In this document: positions 25,213-31,667 of the stretch, in pieces | How positions within the stretch are numbered: position 1 is the stretch's first letter | Layout of the letters: every line of letters starts with the position of its first letter | From: a virus | Length of the DNA: 42,607 nucleotides | Virus record (IMG/VR): IMGVR_UViG_3300020202_000133 | Location: 1-42,607 of that record | Strand: one strand, 5' to 3' | Translations under genes and position numbers: made by a program | The notes under the pieces: generated by a model | Told to the model about the DNA's origin: nothing | The model's input: only the letters and a program-made list of their open reading frames with translations | Database searches by the model: none

Positions 25213-25949
25213 AGTCCCGCCGCTTCCTGATCGTGGCCGATCCACACGGGGACATGATAGACTCGGAGTGCAGGAAGTCGGTGTTTGAGTTTAAGCGGGA
25301 TTGGAAGCCGGAGATTGGGATTCACGCGGGGGATAATTGGGACTTCCGCAATCTGAGGAGGGGGGCCACAGACGACGAGAAGGCTGAATCCCTCGTGGAT
25401 GATTGGGAGGCGGGGGCTGAGTTTATCCGGGAGTTCTTTGATGGGGTGAAGACGGGGTACTTCCTTCGAGGCAATCACGACGAGAGGCTCTGGCATTTCG
25501 CGGATTCAGCCTCCGGCCTTCTTCGAGACTACGCCACTGACGGAATTAAGCGGGTGGAGGGATTGGTCCGGCAGTCCAAGGCCAAGATGCTCCCCTATGA
25601 TTCCCGATTGGGGGTGCTCGATATCGGGAAACTCAGAACGATCCACGGCTACGCTACCGGGATCGGGGCGGCAGCCCGGCACGCCCGTATCTACGGCAAC
25701 TGCTTCTACGGCCACACCCACGACACTGCGATTGCTCCGGTGGAGAACCTGGACGGCCCATCCGAAGCCAGGGGAATCGGCCCCCTGTGCAAACTGGACA
25801 TGCCTTACAACAGCGCCCAAACGAACAAGCTCCGCCACCAAAACGCCTGGGTTTACGGACTCCTCTTCGAGGACGGAACTTACCAAGCCTTCCAGGCCAA
25901 ACGCATTAACGGGAGATTCGCCTGTGCCTCAGAAATCCAAAGCTACTGA
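25209..25949 (+). CDS. calcineurin-like metallophosphoesterase, 246 aa
   Basis: The family motifs appear in order: ADPHGD (D-x-H), HAGDNWDF (GD), LRGNHDERL (GNHD/E), an HGY-type histidine in TIHGYATG, and FYGHTHDTAI (GHxH). This two-metal site hydrolyses phosphoesters of nucleotides, nucleic acids or proteins; the substrate cannot be told from sequence. It sits in the lysis-position operon after the holin-like genes, where an endolysin would be expected. Confidence 0.88.
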   Translation: MKSRRFLIVADPHGDMIDSECRKSVFEFKRDWKPEIGIHAGDNWDFRNLRRGATDDEKAESLVDDWEAGAEFIREFFDGVKTGYFLRGNHDERLWHFADSASGLLRDYATDGIKRVEGLVRQSKAKMLPYDSRLGVLDIGKLRTIHGYATGIGAAARHARIYGNCFYGHTHDTAIAPVENLDGPSEARGIGPLCKLDMPYNSAQTNKLRHQNAWVYGLLFEDGTYQAFQAKRINGRFACASEIQSY

Positions 25950-26163
25950 CCTTTGGGCATCCTTCCAGAAGGCCCTCACCCAAAAGCCGGAGAAGCGCCC
26001 CCAGGGTACCGGGTGGATGACGCTCGAGGAACTAATGGCGAAGTTTAAGAAGGGAGAGGGGGCTGTGCGGGCCGCCCTCCGCATGACCAAGACGGAACGG
26101 TTCAGGGGGTATATCAGCCGCAACGGAAAGCTCTCCCAGCAAGTCTGGTATCGACCGTTATGA
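25924..26163 (+). CDS. small basic protein with HTH-like segment, 79 aa
   Basis: The GTG start at 25924 (PQKSKATDLWASFQKAL) is chosen because the frame upstream is a shadow of the phosphoesterase gene. MTLEELMAKFKKGEGAVRAA then LRMTKTERFRGYISRNGKL resembles a helix-turn-helix plus a beta wing. Overlaps its neighbours by 26 and 4 bases. A DNA-binding role is possible. Confidence 0.6.
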   Translation: MPQKSKATDLWASFQKALTQKPEKRPQGTGWMTLEELMAKFKKGEGAVRAALRMTKTERFRGYISRNGKLSQQVWYRPL

Positions 26164-26309
26164 ATGACGACGACGCCCCTCCCTTCTTTGTACTAGGCCA
26201 CAGTGCGCTGTGGAGGCCGCTGATCGTCCAGTCGGGGCCATTCCTCCCCAAAAAGAAAGTCCTCTTTAAATCGAAAAAGAAACGGTCTAGGACAAAGAAT
26301 AAAGCCTGA
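26160..26309 (+). CDS. tiny lysine-rich protein, 49 aa
   Basis: The ATG overlaps the previous stop as ATGA. MNDDDAPPFFVLGHSALWRP has an acidic start and a hydrophobic middle, followed by a very basic tail (KKKVLFKSKKKRSRTKNK). It is the last gene of the plus-strand late block; its stop lies in the left arm of the terminal stem-loop. Confidence 0.6.
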   Translation: MNDDDAPPFFVLGHSALWRPLIVQSGPFLPKKKVLFKSKKKRSRTKNKA

Positions 26310-26336
26310 GATTCGATTGCCGCCGCCTCTCAGGCT
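26303..26336. terminator. stem-loop between convergent operons
   Basis: AGCCTGAGA (26303-26311) pairs perfectly with TCTCAGGCT (26328-26336) around a 16-base loop. For the minus strand the stem is followed by TTTATTC, a weak T-tract; on the plus strand there is none. It probably serves both convergent operons. Confidence 0.65.
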
Positions 26337-26408
26337 AGAACGTGCTCCCCACCTCCCGTCTCTGAGCTGCGGGGCCTACGCCGAGAATAAGACGCTCGCC
26401 GTTCTTAT

Positions 26409-26429
26409 GGGTAGATATATGGGTAGTAT
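26409..26429 (-). promoter_or_regulatory. tandem CTACCCA elements at the convergent end
   Basis: Read on the minus strand, ATACTACCCATATATCTACCCA holds one full and one partial copy of the border element 12 bases apart. They lie just past the stop of the RusA-like gene (26433), in the 26337-26432 gap, which otherwise holds nothing I recognise. Confidence 0.5.
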
Positions 26430-26432
26430 CCC

Positions 26433-26795
26433 CTAGTGTGTCAATGGGGTTATTTCTATGAGGGTGCCCCTCTGGTCTCGCCCCACCTTCTTCTGAGTCA
26501 CTATCAAGTCTATGGCTGAGGGGTCGTCTGCGGGGATGATCCCCTCGTATCTAAGCGCATCGCAAACGTACTTCACTGAGCCGTAGAGGTTATCCACGTC
26601 TAGGAGCTTCGCCCCCCTCCGTTCAATGCGGACCGTAACGCGTCCTGGGCCTGCTTCTTCATCTTGTTCCTTCCCCAATGGGTCTTTCCCAGCATTTGGT
26701 TTAGGGAGGGGGTGAGGTAGTTTGGGAGCCACAGCCGCAACGGCGTAGCCGGGCCTCCTGGTGATGTCTTCGATTTGTTCAATGGTGAGGCGCAC
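26433..26795 (-). CDS. RusA-like Holliday junction resolvase, internally out of frame, 120 aa
   Basis: The GTG start gives MRLTIEQIEDITRRPGYAV. The second half is clearly RusA-like: DVDNLYGSVKYVCDALRYEG then IIPADDPSAIDLIVTQKKV, with the DxDN and DD catalytic acidic residues. The middle (residues about 25-52) has no RusA likeness; the expected RusA N-terminal sequence (LPNYLTPSLNQMLGKTHWGR) is read in the neighbouring frame at about 26630-26728. Two compensating frame changes, or sequence errors, would explain this. As written the enzyme may be inactive. Confidence 0.7.
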   Translation of the reverse strand: MRLTIEQIEDITRRPGYAVAAVAPKLPHPLPKPNAGKDPLGKEQDEEAGPGRVTVRIERRGAKLLDVDNLYGSVKYVCDALRYEGIIPADDPSAIDLIVTQKKVGRDQRGTLIEITPLTH

Positions 26796-26832
26796 GGTTG
26801 TTCAAAGCAAAGTGGAGTTTTCTTTAAGTAAG

Positions 26833-26850
26833 CGGCTTTGCTTAAAGCCG
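26833..26850. promoter_or_regulatory. hairpin with CTTAA boxes before the RusA-like gene
   Basis: CGGCTTT and AAAGCCG form a perfect 7-bp stem with a 4-base loop, just past the stop of 26854-27231 on the minus strand. The surrounding bases repeat TTTAAG/CTTAAA (26822-26858), a box also dense in the 32426-32483 control region, so this may be an operator as well as a weak terminator. Confidence 0.45.
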
Positions 26851-26853
26851 AGT

Positions 26854-27231
26854 TTAAGCAATCGTTGTCGTCTGCGTGAACTCCACCTCCACTCCGTGGG
26901 CCCGAAGGAGGGCGATGACTGCGGCGCGGGGGAAGGTTTTGTCGGAACCAACGCAATCGGCCATCTTTCGTGGGCCCGGCGGCATTTCTGATACCCACAC
27001 TTGATATCCGGTGCCCGTGAAGTCGCATTCCCACCTAAAGCGCTTCTCCAACCACGGCAGCACGGCGTCGGCGGATTGGGTGAAGACACGCTCCATAACG
27101 ATATTCGCTCCATCCGGCCGCTGGTAAGTGCGCTCTCCGCTAAGGTCGTCCACGGTGCGGCATGTCCACCCCGCCACCCTCTCCGCAAAGGCTGCGTTCA
27201 ATTCGTCATCGGTGGGGTTGAGGAGTTTCAT
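26854..27231 (-). CDS. phage ABA-sandwich domain protein, 125 aa
   Basis: MKLLNPTDDELNAAFAERVA, then FTQSADAVLPWLEKRFRWEC, and TFPRAAVIALLRAHGVEVEF at the end follow the phage ABA-sandwich (BC1872-like) pattern: N-terminal ELN.A.AE, central S.DA.LP.LE, C-terminal PRAAVIALLRA. These soluble proteins are common in phage early operons; their role is not known. It lies between excisionase-like and RusA-like genes. Confidence 0.65.
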   Translation of the reverse strand: MKLLNPTDDELNAAFAERVAGWTCRTVDDLSGERTYQRPDGANIVMERVFTQSADAVLPWLEKRFRWECDFTGTGYQVWVSEMPPGPRKMADCVGSDKTFPRAAVIALLRAHGVEVEFTQTTTIA

Positions 27232-27255
27232 GGGGTGATACTGGTTTGAGTGTTT

Positions 27256-27501
27256 TCACGGTGCACCTTCCTGGGCAAGCACATCGAGACTCTCTCGGCG
27301 AAGTATGATCCGGGTGCCAATTCTCGTGCACTTTACGCAGCCATGACTGATCAGGTCGCGCAGTTTCCGTGGGCATATCCCGACATATGCCGCGCCTTCA
27401 AGCACAGTCATGTTTACTGGTGGATTCACCCGAATCATGGCAATCCTATCATCGGACAAACGGTATCTGCTTTGGCTGCTGGCTGTCTTTTTAGTGTTCA
27501 T
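27256..27501 (-). CDS. excisionase-like HTH protein, 81 aa
   Basis: MTVLEGAAYVGICPRKLRDL followed by ISHGCVKCTRIGTRIILRRE and SLDVLAQ follows the helix-turn-helix plus wing of the MerR/excisionase family (helix, lgis..., small wing with Arg-rich strand, S-L-D closing helix). It could be the recombination directionality factor for the integrase, 5.7 kb away, or a regulator of this operon. An 18-bp inverted repeat lies just upstream. Confidence 0.75.
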   Translation of the reverse strand: MNTKKTASSQSRYRLSDDRIAMIRVNPPVNMTVLEGAAYVGICPRKLRDLISHGCVKCTRIGTRIILRRESLDVLAQEGAP

Positions 27502-27547
27502 AAGGAAATTGTGGCTTTGGCTGGCTGCCCTGCCGAATACTTAGTCG

Positions 27548-27624
27548 CCTCCGACAAATCTACTTAATCCGATAAATACCTCCGTGCATCCCAATAAAAT
27601 AGAAAAAGTAGATTTGTCGGGAGG
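27548..27624. repeat. long inverted repeat upstream of the excisionase-like gene
   Basis: The 18 bases at 27548-27565 are the reverse complement of 27606-27624 apart from one extra G (27621); 15 consecutive base pairs are exact (CCGACAAATCTACTT and its complement). The loop is 40 bases and A/T-rich. It occupies the non-coding gap 27502-27699. It may be a paired protein-binding site, a transcript stem, or a plus-strand terminator (TTTT follows the right arm). Confidence 0.85.
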
Positions 27625-27699
27625 TTTTGTCCTGTGAGCCTAGACCTTTCACGTCTCGAAAGATGTTTCATTTGTAGATTACCCAAACACTGGTCTTGT

Positions 27700-27915
27700 T
27701 CACTCGGATGATTTCGTAGGGTCTATCGATCTGTATGGGTAAGTTTGGCAGTCTAATTTCCCGGTTTTCGCGTGGACGAATCCCCCCTGTGGGCCGAGGC
27801 GAGGGACGTTGAGCCTCATGGGCTGGTGGCACTGGCCGCACGTATACCCCGAACAGGTCTCCTTGTTCCCCCTCGTGGCCGCCCACTTGATTAACCGGTC
27901 CATAGCCTCCCACAT
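27700..27915 (-). CDS. zinc-ribbon protein, 71 aa
   Basis: MWEAMDRLIKWAATRGNKET starts six bases after the previous stop. CGQCHQPMRL and a later cysteine (KLDCQTYP) suggest one zinc site. An overlapping frame ending at 27668 starts only with TTG and I prefer this one, though the last 25 residues of that alternative look protein-like too. Confidence 0.5.
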   Translation of the reverse strand: MWEAMDRLIKWAATRGNKETCSGYTCGQCHQPMRLNVPRLGPQGGFVHAKTGKLDCQTYPYRSIDPTKSSE

Positions 27916-27921
27916 GTTTAT

Positions 27922-28197
27922 TCAAAGCGTTGGGGTAGTATTATTGGGGTGCGAACTAGAAATTATACTCTCCGCCCCCTGTGGCGCTAGGTCCCTGACA
28001 CCCGCACCCTGCCGTTGTTGTGCGCTCGATGGAGGACGTAGAGAAGGTTTGCGCGGCCCCCGGAAGACTATCCCAGCCTTCAGGTGACGCTTCTTGATAG
28101 ATTCTACGGATATGGTGGGGCCGGGAGGGGGGTATTTGGCCATCCCCATCCGCACCGCCCACGCCACAGCATCCTTGAACGTGACTTCTTTGTTCAT
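27922..28197 (-). CDS. hypothetical protein, 91 aa
   Basis: The start at ATG 28197 overlaps the upstream stop as ATGA. MNKEVTFKDAVAWAVRMGMA is helical, followed by a basic segment (SIKKRHLKAGIVFRGPRK) and a disordered tail. Perhaps a small nucleic-acid-binding protein. An ATACTACCCC copy in the tail (27940-27932) is coding here. Confidence 0.6.
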   Translation of the reverse strand: MNKEVTFKDAVAWAVRMGMAKYPPPGPTISVESIKKRHLKAGIVFRGPRKPSLRPPSSAQQRQGAGVRDLAPQGAESIISSSHPNNTTPTL

Positions 28198-28436
28198 TGG
28201 GCCAGGAGTTGTTCTTTCGTGTGCTCTAGAATTTCGTTCCAACAGTGATTCTTTGCGGCCTCCAGGTGGGCGCAGATGTAGGGTGTCCCGGTCTTCTCCC
28301 GGTGAGCCCGCTGCTTCATCCCCCAATCAGGACAGGTGCAGGACTCCTCCAGCCAGTCCACAAACCGATCATCACCTCCACTACGGCTCTCGACGTAGAA
28401 GCAGAAGGGGCGGCCGGTGATCGGGGTGACTTTCAT
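28194..28436 (-). CDS. SWIM-type zinc finger protein, 80 aa
   Basis: MKVTPITGRPFCFYVESRSG followed by ESCTCPDW and, after about 17 residues, YICAHLEAAK gives the CxC...CxH pattern of a SWIM zinc finger. SWIM domains bind DNA or proteins in Shu/Srs2-type recombination factors and SWI2/SNF2 enzymes. Standing alone in the Erf-SSB operon, it may tune strand annealing. ATGA-coupled on both sides. Confidence 0.75.
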   Translation of the reverse strand: MKVTPITGRPFCFYVESRSGGDDRFVDWLEESCTCPDWGMKQRAHREKTGTPYICAHLEAAKNHCWNEILEHTKEQLLAQ

Positions 28437-28984
28437 GCGCTCCTTTGCTTGGGACACTTGTCCTTCCAACTTTGGGGGAGGGCCGTCCACTGATGATTCA
28501 TCAAGGCGTATTGAAGTTGGCCGTAGGCGGGGTGTTCTTCGGAGATCGTAGCCAGTTCGGTCTCCAGCCATTGCTCCCAGCCCTCGGGGCCTTTTGGCGG
28601 AGGTAATTTCAATCCCGTGGCATGGGTGGCGCCGGCGGCCTTCAAATCCACGATTCTCTCCGCCTTATTGAGCCAGTTCACCAAAAACCGTCGGGTGGGT
28701 TGTCGCTTGTTCTGCTTGCACCAAAACTGCGCCCTACCGATCTCCTGGCGGATGTTGATACCATTGAGGGCGGGCTCCTCCTCCAAGGATCTAATCCACT
28801 CCTCATCCCCCATCTCCGAGACCTTCTTTTTCTTCTTTGGGGCGGCCTCCTCGATAAAGATTTGAACCATCCTATTAATCACCCGCTTCGACTCCTCCCT
28901 GGGAAGCGGCTTCCCCCCGATAATCCCCTTGGCATCCCTCTCCGCCTGTATCGCAAGAAGGATTCTCTCTCCGTAGTCGGTCAT
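28433..28984 (-). CDS. DnaT/replisome-organiser-like protein, 183 aa
   Basis: Helical N-terminal third, a lysine run (KKKKK), then INIRQEIGRAQFWCKQNKRQ and RFLVNWLNKAER. This NIxxEIxxAxxWcxxN...nWLnKA pattern is the domain found at the end of phage replication-initiation and helicase-loader proteins. The tail has PEGWEQWLETELATISEEHP. It is the best candidate for recruiting the host replisome, since no phage helicase or polymerase is visible. Confidence 0.65.
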   Translation of the reverse strand: MTDYGERILLAIQAERDAKGIIGGKPLPREESKRVINRMVQIFIEEAAPKKKKKVSEMGDEEWIRSLEEEPALNGINIRQEIGRAQFWCKQNKRQPTRRFLVNWLNKAERIVDLKAAGATHATGLKLPPPKGPEGWEQWLETELATISEEHPAYGQLQYALMNHQWTALPQSWKDKCPKQRSA

Positions 28985-29274
28985 ACCAATAATCTTAGTT
29001 CTCTGGCTTCAATTGGGTTTCGGTGAATCCAGTCGTGGCAATGCCTGCAGGCTGGAATCCAGGTGTCTTGATTGAGGTAGTTTCCTTGGAGGCGTCCGGC
29101 TTTGTGGTGGATGTCGCTGGCGTATTTGTGGCAACCCTCCCGCTCGATCTCGCAGAGGGGGAATTCGGTCAGGAAGTGGTGGCGCTTCTTTCGATAAACT
29201 GCCCCCTCCCGCTGTCTTTTCCGGGACACCTTTCGCAACGCCGTGCGCCGCTTCAGGAATCCTCCCCGTTTCAT
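28981..29274 (-). CDS. HNH nuclease, 97 aa
   Basis: The start at ATG 29274 overlaps the previous stop as ATGA. A basic N-terminus (MKRGGFLKRRTALRKVSRKR) is followed by CEIEREGCHKYASDIHHKAG (DIHH core) and WIPACRHCHDWIHRNP (CxxCHxxIHxNP). The small size and recombination-gene setting suggest a recombination nuclease of NinG/Rap-like role; sequence alone only gives HNH. Confidence 0.85.
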   Translation of the reverse strand: MKRGGFLKRRTALRKVSRKRQREGAVYRKKRHHFLTEFPLCEIEREGCHKYASDIHHKAGRLQGNYLNQDTWIPACRHCHDWIHRNPIEARELRLLV

Positions 29275-29399
29275 TTTACGATGGACAGGATGCCGACCAC
29301 CCACCCGGTAACACAGAACAACCCCACCCAAATTACAGCCGTGGCCCATCTATCCAGGGTGTCGATAAGGCGGGAGACTTTCGTTTTGCGTGTGCTCAT
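29271..29399 (-). CDS. single-span membrane protein, 42 aa
   Basis: MSTRKTKVSRLIDTLDRWAT precedes a membrane helix (AVIWVGLFCVTGWVVGILSIV), with basic residues at the N-side, so N-in topology. ATGA-coupled to the HNH gene. Tiny membrane proteins recur in this operon; role unknown. Confidence 0.65.
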   Translation of the reverse strand: MSTRKTKVSRLIDTLDRWATAVIWVGLFCVTGWVVGILSIVK

Positions 29400-29402
29400 G
29401 GG

Positions 29403-29630
29403 TCACTTCCATTTGAGCCCGTGCCATCCGTCCATAAGCGCAAGAAAGGAAGCGACGAACAGCCCGATGGGGCCGAAACATCCCATAAAAACTGAGAACA
29501 CGATGTCCCCGATTCTTCGCTCATCGGCAGAACGATGGAAATACCCCTGAAAATATCCGAAGGTAAGCCCATAAGCCAAAACACCGCATACGATGTGAAC
29601 GATTGGATAGACGATTAGGAGTGTGATCAT
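29403..29630 (-). CDS. membrane protein, two spans, 75 aa
   Basis: Two hydrophobic segments (ITLLIVYPIVHIVCGVLAYG and IVFSVFMGCFGPIGLFVASF) flank a short polar loop (HRSADERRIGD). The ATG overlaps the upstream stop as ATGA. It could act in superinfection exclusion, like other early membrane proteins of temperate phages; that is inference. Confidence 0.65.
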   Translation of the reverse strand: MITLLIVYPIVHIVCGVLAYGLTFGYFQGYFHRSADERRIGDIVFSVFMGCFGPIGLFVASFLALMDGWHGLKWK

Positions 29631-29830
29631 TTGTAGTTATGCCAGTAGAGGTAGTTTTCTTCTTCGGGATCGTAGATTTCTGGGGATGGGGTTGGTGGAG
29701 GGGCTAGCTTCGGGGCCGGAGGAGGCGGGGAGTAATCGTAGGTGAAGAATCTTTCCCGGTTCTCCTGATATCGCTCGAAGGAGGACCAAGCTTCGTCAGT
29801 CCTTCGCTGGGATTCTCCGGGCCAATGCAT
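29627..29830 (-). CDS. proline-rich small protein, 67 aa
   Basis: MHWPGESQRRTDEAWSSFER is helical, followed by a proline-rich stretch (SPPPPAPKLAPPPTPSPE) and an acidic/aromatic end. The start is ATG 29830 (TGATG with the SSB stop); a GTG one codon earlier is equally possible. It is directly downstream of SSB and may interact with it. Confidence 0.6.
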   Translation of the reverse strand: MHWPGESQRRTDEAWSSFERYQENRERFFTYDYSPPPPAPKLAPPPTPSPEIYDPEEENYLYWHNYK

Positions 29831-30081
29831 CACCAGGGAACGTCTTCATCGTTCGATTTCCGGGGAGCTGCGCGCCCGCCAAAGGTCTTCGCGTTGCCTA
29901 GAATCGCCCCCTTCTTGCCGGCGTCCCTCTCTTCCTTCGGGAGGCCCTGAACGATCATGTAACTATTCCCGTACCTGTCTCCAGGGGTCTCGATTAGAAC
30001 GAGGTCCAGATACTTGCCCTTCTTTCCCTCGAAGAGGTAGGACTTGTCGATTTTGGATACGTCGATTTTTGCGGTGATCAT
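29830..30081 (-). CDS. single-stranded DNA-binding protein, 83 aa
   Basis: The start at ATG 30081 (MITAKIDVSKIDKSYLFEGK) follows an ATGA overlap. An OB-like beta pattern (KYLDLVLIETPGDRYGNSYM) is followed by a basic loop and an acidic tip ending DEDVPW, matching the DDDxPF-type tail through which SSBs recruit partners. It is short compared with bacterial SSB but like small phage SSBs. Adjacent to the Erf annealase. Confidence 0.7.
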   Translation of the reverse strand: MITAKIDVSKIDKSYLFEGKKGKYLDLVLIETPGDRYGNSYMIVQGLPKEERDAGKKGAILGNAKTFGGRAAPRKSNDEDVPW

Positions 30082-30683
30082 GCGGCTTTGGTTTTGTTGG
30101 TTGCCCATTCGTAAAGCTTGGAGGCGTCTGCCTCGGAAAGATCAGAGAAGGCGAGAAGCCCCTTTGATTCGAGCGCCTTGAGAAGCTTGGTCGCCATCGG
30201 CCCGTCGGCGCAGAGGTCGTTCAGTTTGGAAAGCGTCTCTTTCGAGATCATCGGTCCCTTCGGCCTGTAGGGCTCTTGCTTGCTCTGCGCACTCGCGGCG
30301 TTCCCGTCGTCGTCCTCATCAGCAACGATTCCCAGGATCGCGGCCAGGGCATACCTGCGCCCGTAGGTGATTGCTGACCCCATGCCCTGGGGATCGGCCT
30401 TGGTCGGCTTGAGCGTGAGCGTCCCCGCCATCCACTGCCCAGAGGAGTGAAGGAGTGTCGTGGTAATGTTCAGCGTCTCGCCCGATGGGCTCTCGTTGAA
30501 CGCCTGGACGACAGAAAGTCCGTTAGGGGTGAGGACCGCCCTCGCCGCATCCCAAACGCTCTGCAACGTGGCGTAGGAGCTTTTGAAGTGGGGGTTGGTG
30601 CCGTCCTTCGAGGCCGGTTTAAGCGCGGCCTGAGCTTTCACAAGCGCGGCGGCCAGTTGTGCGATTTCTGTAGATTGGTTCAT
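30078..30683 (-). CDS. erf: Erf-family single-strand annealing protein, 201 aa
   Basis: The start at ATG 30683 (MNQSTEIAQLAAALVKAQAA) overlaps the upstream stop as ATGA. NPHFKSSYATLQSVWDAARA, then TTLLHSSGQWMAG and GSAITYGRRYALAAILGIVA followed by DEDDDGN are the hallmark motifs of the Erf superfamily. It forms rings on ssDNA and anneals complementary strands in phage recombination and genome circularisation. Confidence 0.92.
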   Translation of the reverse strand: MNQSTEIAQLAAALVKAQAALKPASKDGTNPHFKSSYATLQSVWDAARAVLTPNGLSVVQAFNESPSGETLNITTTLLHSSGQWMAGTLTLKPTKADPQGMGSAITYGRRYALAAILGIVADEDDDGNAASAQSKQEPYRPKGPMISKETLSKLNDLCADGPMATKLLKALESKGLLAFSDLSEADASKLYEWATNKTKAA

Positions 30684-30844
30684 ATGTCGAAAATCGCGTG
30701 GACCACCCCGAACAACAGGTAGAGCCACAAAGCTACCCCAGGCAGCCGCCACCCCTTTTTAAGGGTCATGCTGCACCGCATGGCTTGGGGAAAGACAATC
30801 ACCCAATAGGCTAAGAACGCGCAGACGATGGCTAGAAGGATCAT
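30680..30844 (-). CDS. membrane protein, two spans, 54 aa
   Basis: MILLAIVCAFLAYWVIVFPQ is one membrane helix; after a basic loop (RCSMTLKKGWRL) follows a second (GVALWLYLLFGVVHAIF). ATGA-coupled on both sides. Function unknown; it is probably an inner-membrane protein acting early in infection or in the lysogen. Confidence 0.7.
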   Translation of the reverse strand: MILLAIVCAFLAYWVIVFPQAMRCSMTLKKGWRLPGVALWLYLLFGVVHAIFDI

Positions 30845-31203
30845 ACAGCTAACAAGGTTTGGGTGTGGGAGGCGGCGTCCTGATAACCCCGCTCAACCAA
30901 CCAGGTTCTCACCATCCCCCGCTTCCCCTCCGGAATCCTCAGAAGACGAACAATACGCCCATGGGCTGATTTATTGGGGGAGGGGGCGAACCCCGTCACC
31001 TCAAGCAGCCCCGAGGTAAGCAAGGTCTTCACCGCAATTCCTGAGAGGTGGGCTGAGCCTTGGGTGATCTCACCGGGGAGGATCGCTCCCGAAATCTCGT
31101 TCTCGTGGAGGGCGGCCGACAACAGGAACGCCTGCGCCTGCTGCAACGCCTCCCCCCGCCACATGACATGGAGGGCGATGGCCCGGGCTAGTTCGTCATT
31201 CAT
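30841..31203 (-). CDS. hypothetical protein with winged-helix-like end, 120 aa
   Basis: MNDELARAIALHVMWRGEAL is helical; the later part (VKTLLTSGLLEVTGFAPSPN then GRIVRLLRIP and MVRTWLVERG) reads like a winged helix. It could be a small transcription regulator. ATGA-coupled to neighbours. Confidence 0.6.
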   Translation of the reverse strand: MNDELARAIALHVMWRGEALQQAQAFLLSAALHENEISGAILPGEITQGSAHLSGIAVKTLLTSGLLEVTGFAPSPNKSAHGRIVRLLRIPEGKRGMVRTWLVERGYQDAASHTQTLLAV

Positions 31204-31379
31204 TGGAGCGCCCCTCCCAACCGCAGAAGCCTAAGACTACCCTTCTGCTGTAGTTCAGATTTCCTGATCCACCTCTGTGCCTCAGAAAAGTAAGCCTGAA
31301 GCGAAGCGGTGAACTTGGATGAGGCCGATCGCTCAGCCAAAGCCACCGCGGCTTGAAGATATTTGGTGCGGTTGTTCAT
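31200..31379 (-). CDS. small helical basic protein, 59 aa
   Basis: MNNRTKYLQAAVALAERSAS then FTASLQAYFSEAQRWIRKSE is all helical and basic, probably a helical hairpin. The start overlaps the previous stop (ATGA) and the stop overlaps the next start (ATGA). A GACTACCC at 31235-31242 on the opposite strand is inside this coding sequence. Confidence 0.65.
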   Translation of the reverse strand: MNNRTKYLQAAVALAERSASSKFTASLQAYFSEAQRWIRKSELQQKGSLRLLRLGGALQ

Positions 31380-31552
31380 TCTCCCTTCGGGTCCCCCTTC
31401 CGCGTGAAGCTCCGGGCCTCCGTAGAAACCTCCGCCTCCACCGAAAGATTATGCTGCTGAATTTCCTTGGTGTGGGTCCGGGCGATGTCCTTGAGGACCT
31501 CGATCAGATCCGGAAACGGCCTCACCACTTCACAATGAGACTCGAAGTTCAC
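31376..31552 (-). CDS. hypothetical protein, 58 aa, GTG start
   Basis: GTG at 31552 overlaps the preceding stop (GTGA) and gives MNFESHCEVVRPFPDLIEVL followed by a helix and an acidic/basic tail. A longer opening reaching 31684 is rejected because it runs through two neighbouring genes and looks non-coding there. Function unknown. Confidence 0.55.
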   Translation of the reverse strand: MNFESHCEVVRPFPDLIEVLKDIARTHTKEIQQHNLSVEAEVSTEARSFTRKGDPKGE

Positions 31553-31659
31553 CGCAGCGCCCTCCGGATGTAGAAGGAGGCTTTGGAAGGACTGATCTTC
31601 AGGCGAACGCCATGGGATTTGATGGCGGCGAGGCAGGCGGATGCGATTTGGGTTTTCAT
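31549..31659 (-). CDS. tiny protein, 36 aa
   Basis: MKTQIASACLAAIKSHGVRL continues to ISPSKASFYIRRALR: two short helices, basic. It starts eight bases after the previous stop and overlaps the next GTG as GTGA. The coupling supports it; its shortness limits certainty. Confidence 0.5.
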   Translation of the reverse strand: MKTQIASACLAAIKSHGVRLKISPSKASFYIRRALR

Positions 31660-31667
31660 GGGAAAAT

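Noticed and set aside
27250-27567. Plus-strand open frame opposite the excisionase-like gene
   Set aside because: Shadow of the helix-turn-helix gene, which has a recognisable fold; the frame ends inside the inverted repeat.
27668-27925. Alternative frame to the 71-aa zinc-ribbon gene
   Set aside because: Needs a TTG start; the ATG frame at 27915 has a cysteine pair and better spacing, though the alternative's end looks protein-like.
31235-31242. GACTACCC as another border element
   Set aside because: It lies inside the 59-aa gene; likewise copies at 3630, 8518, 27932 and 34989 are in coding sequence and were not counted.
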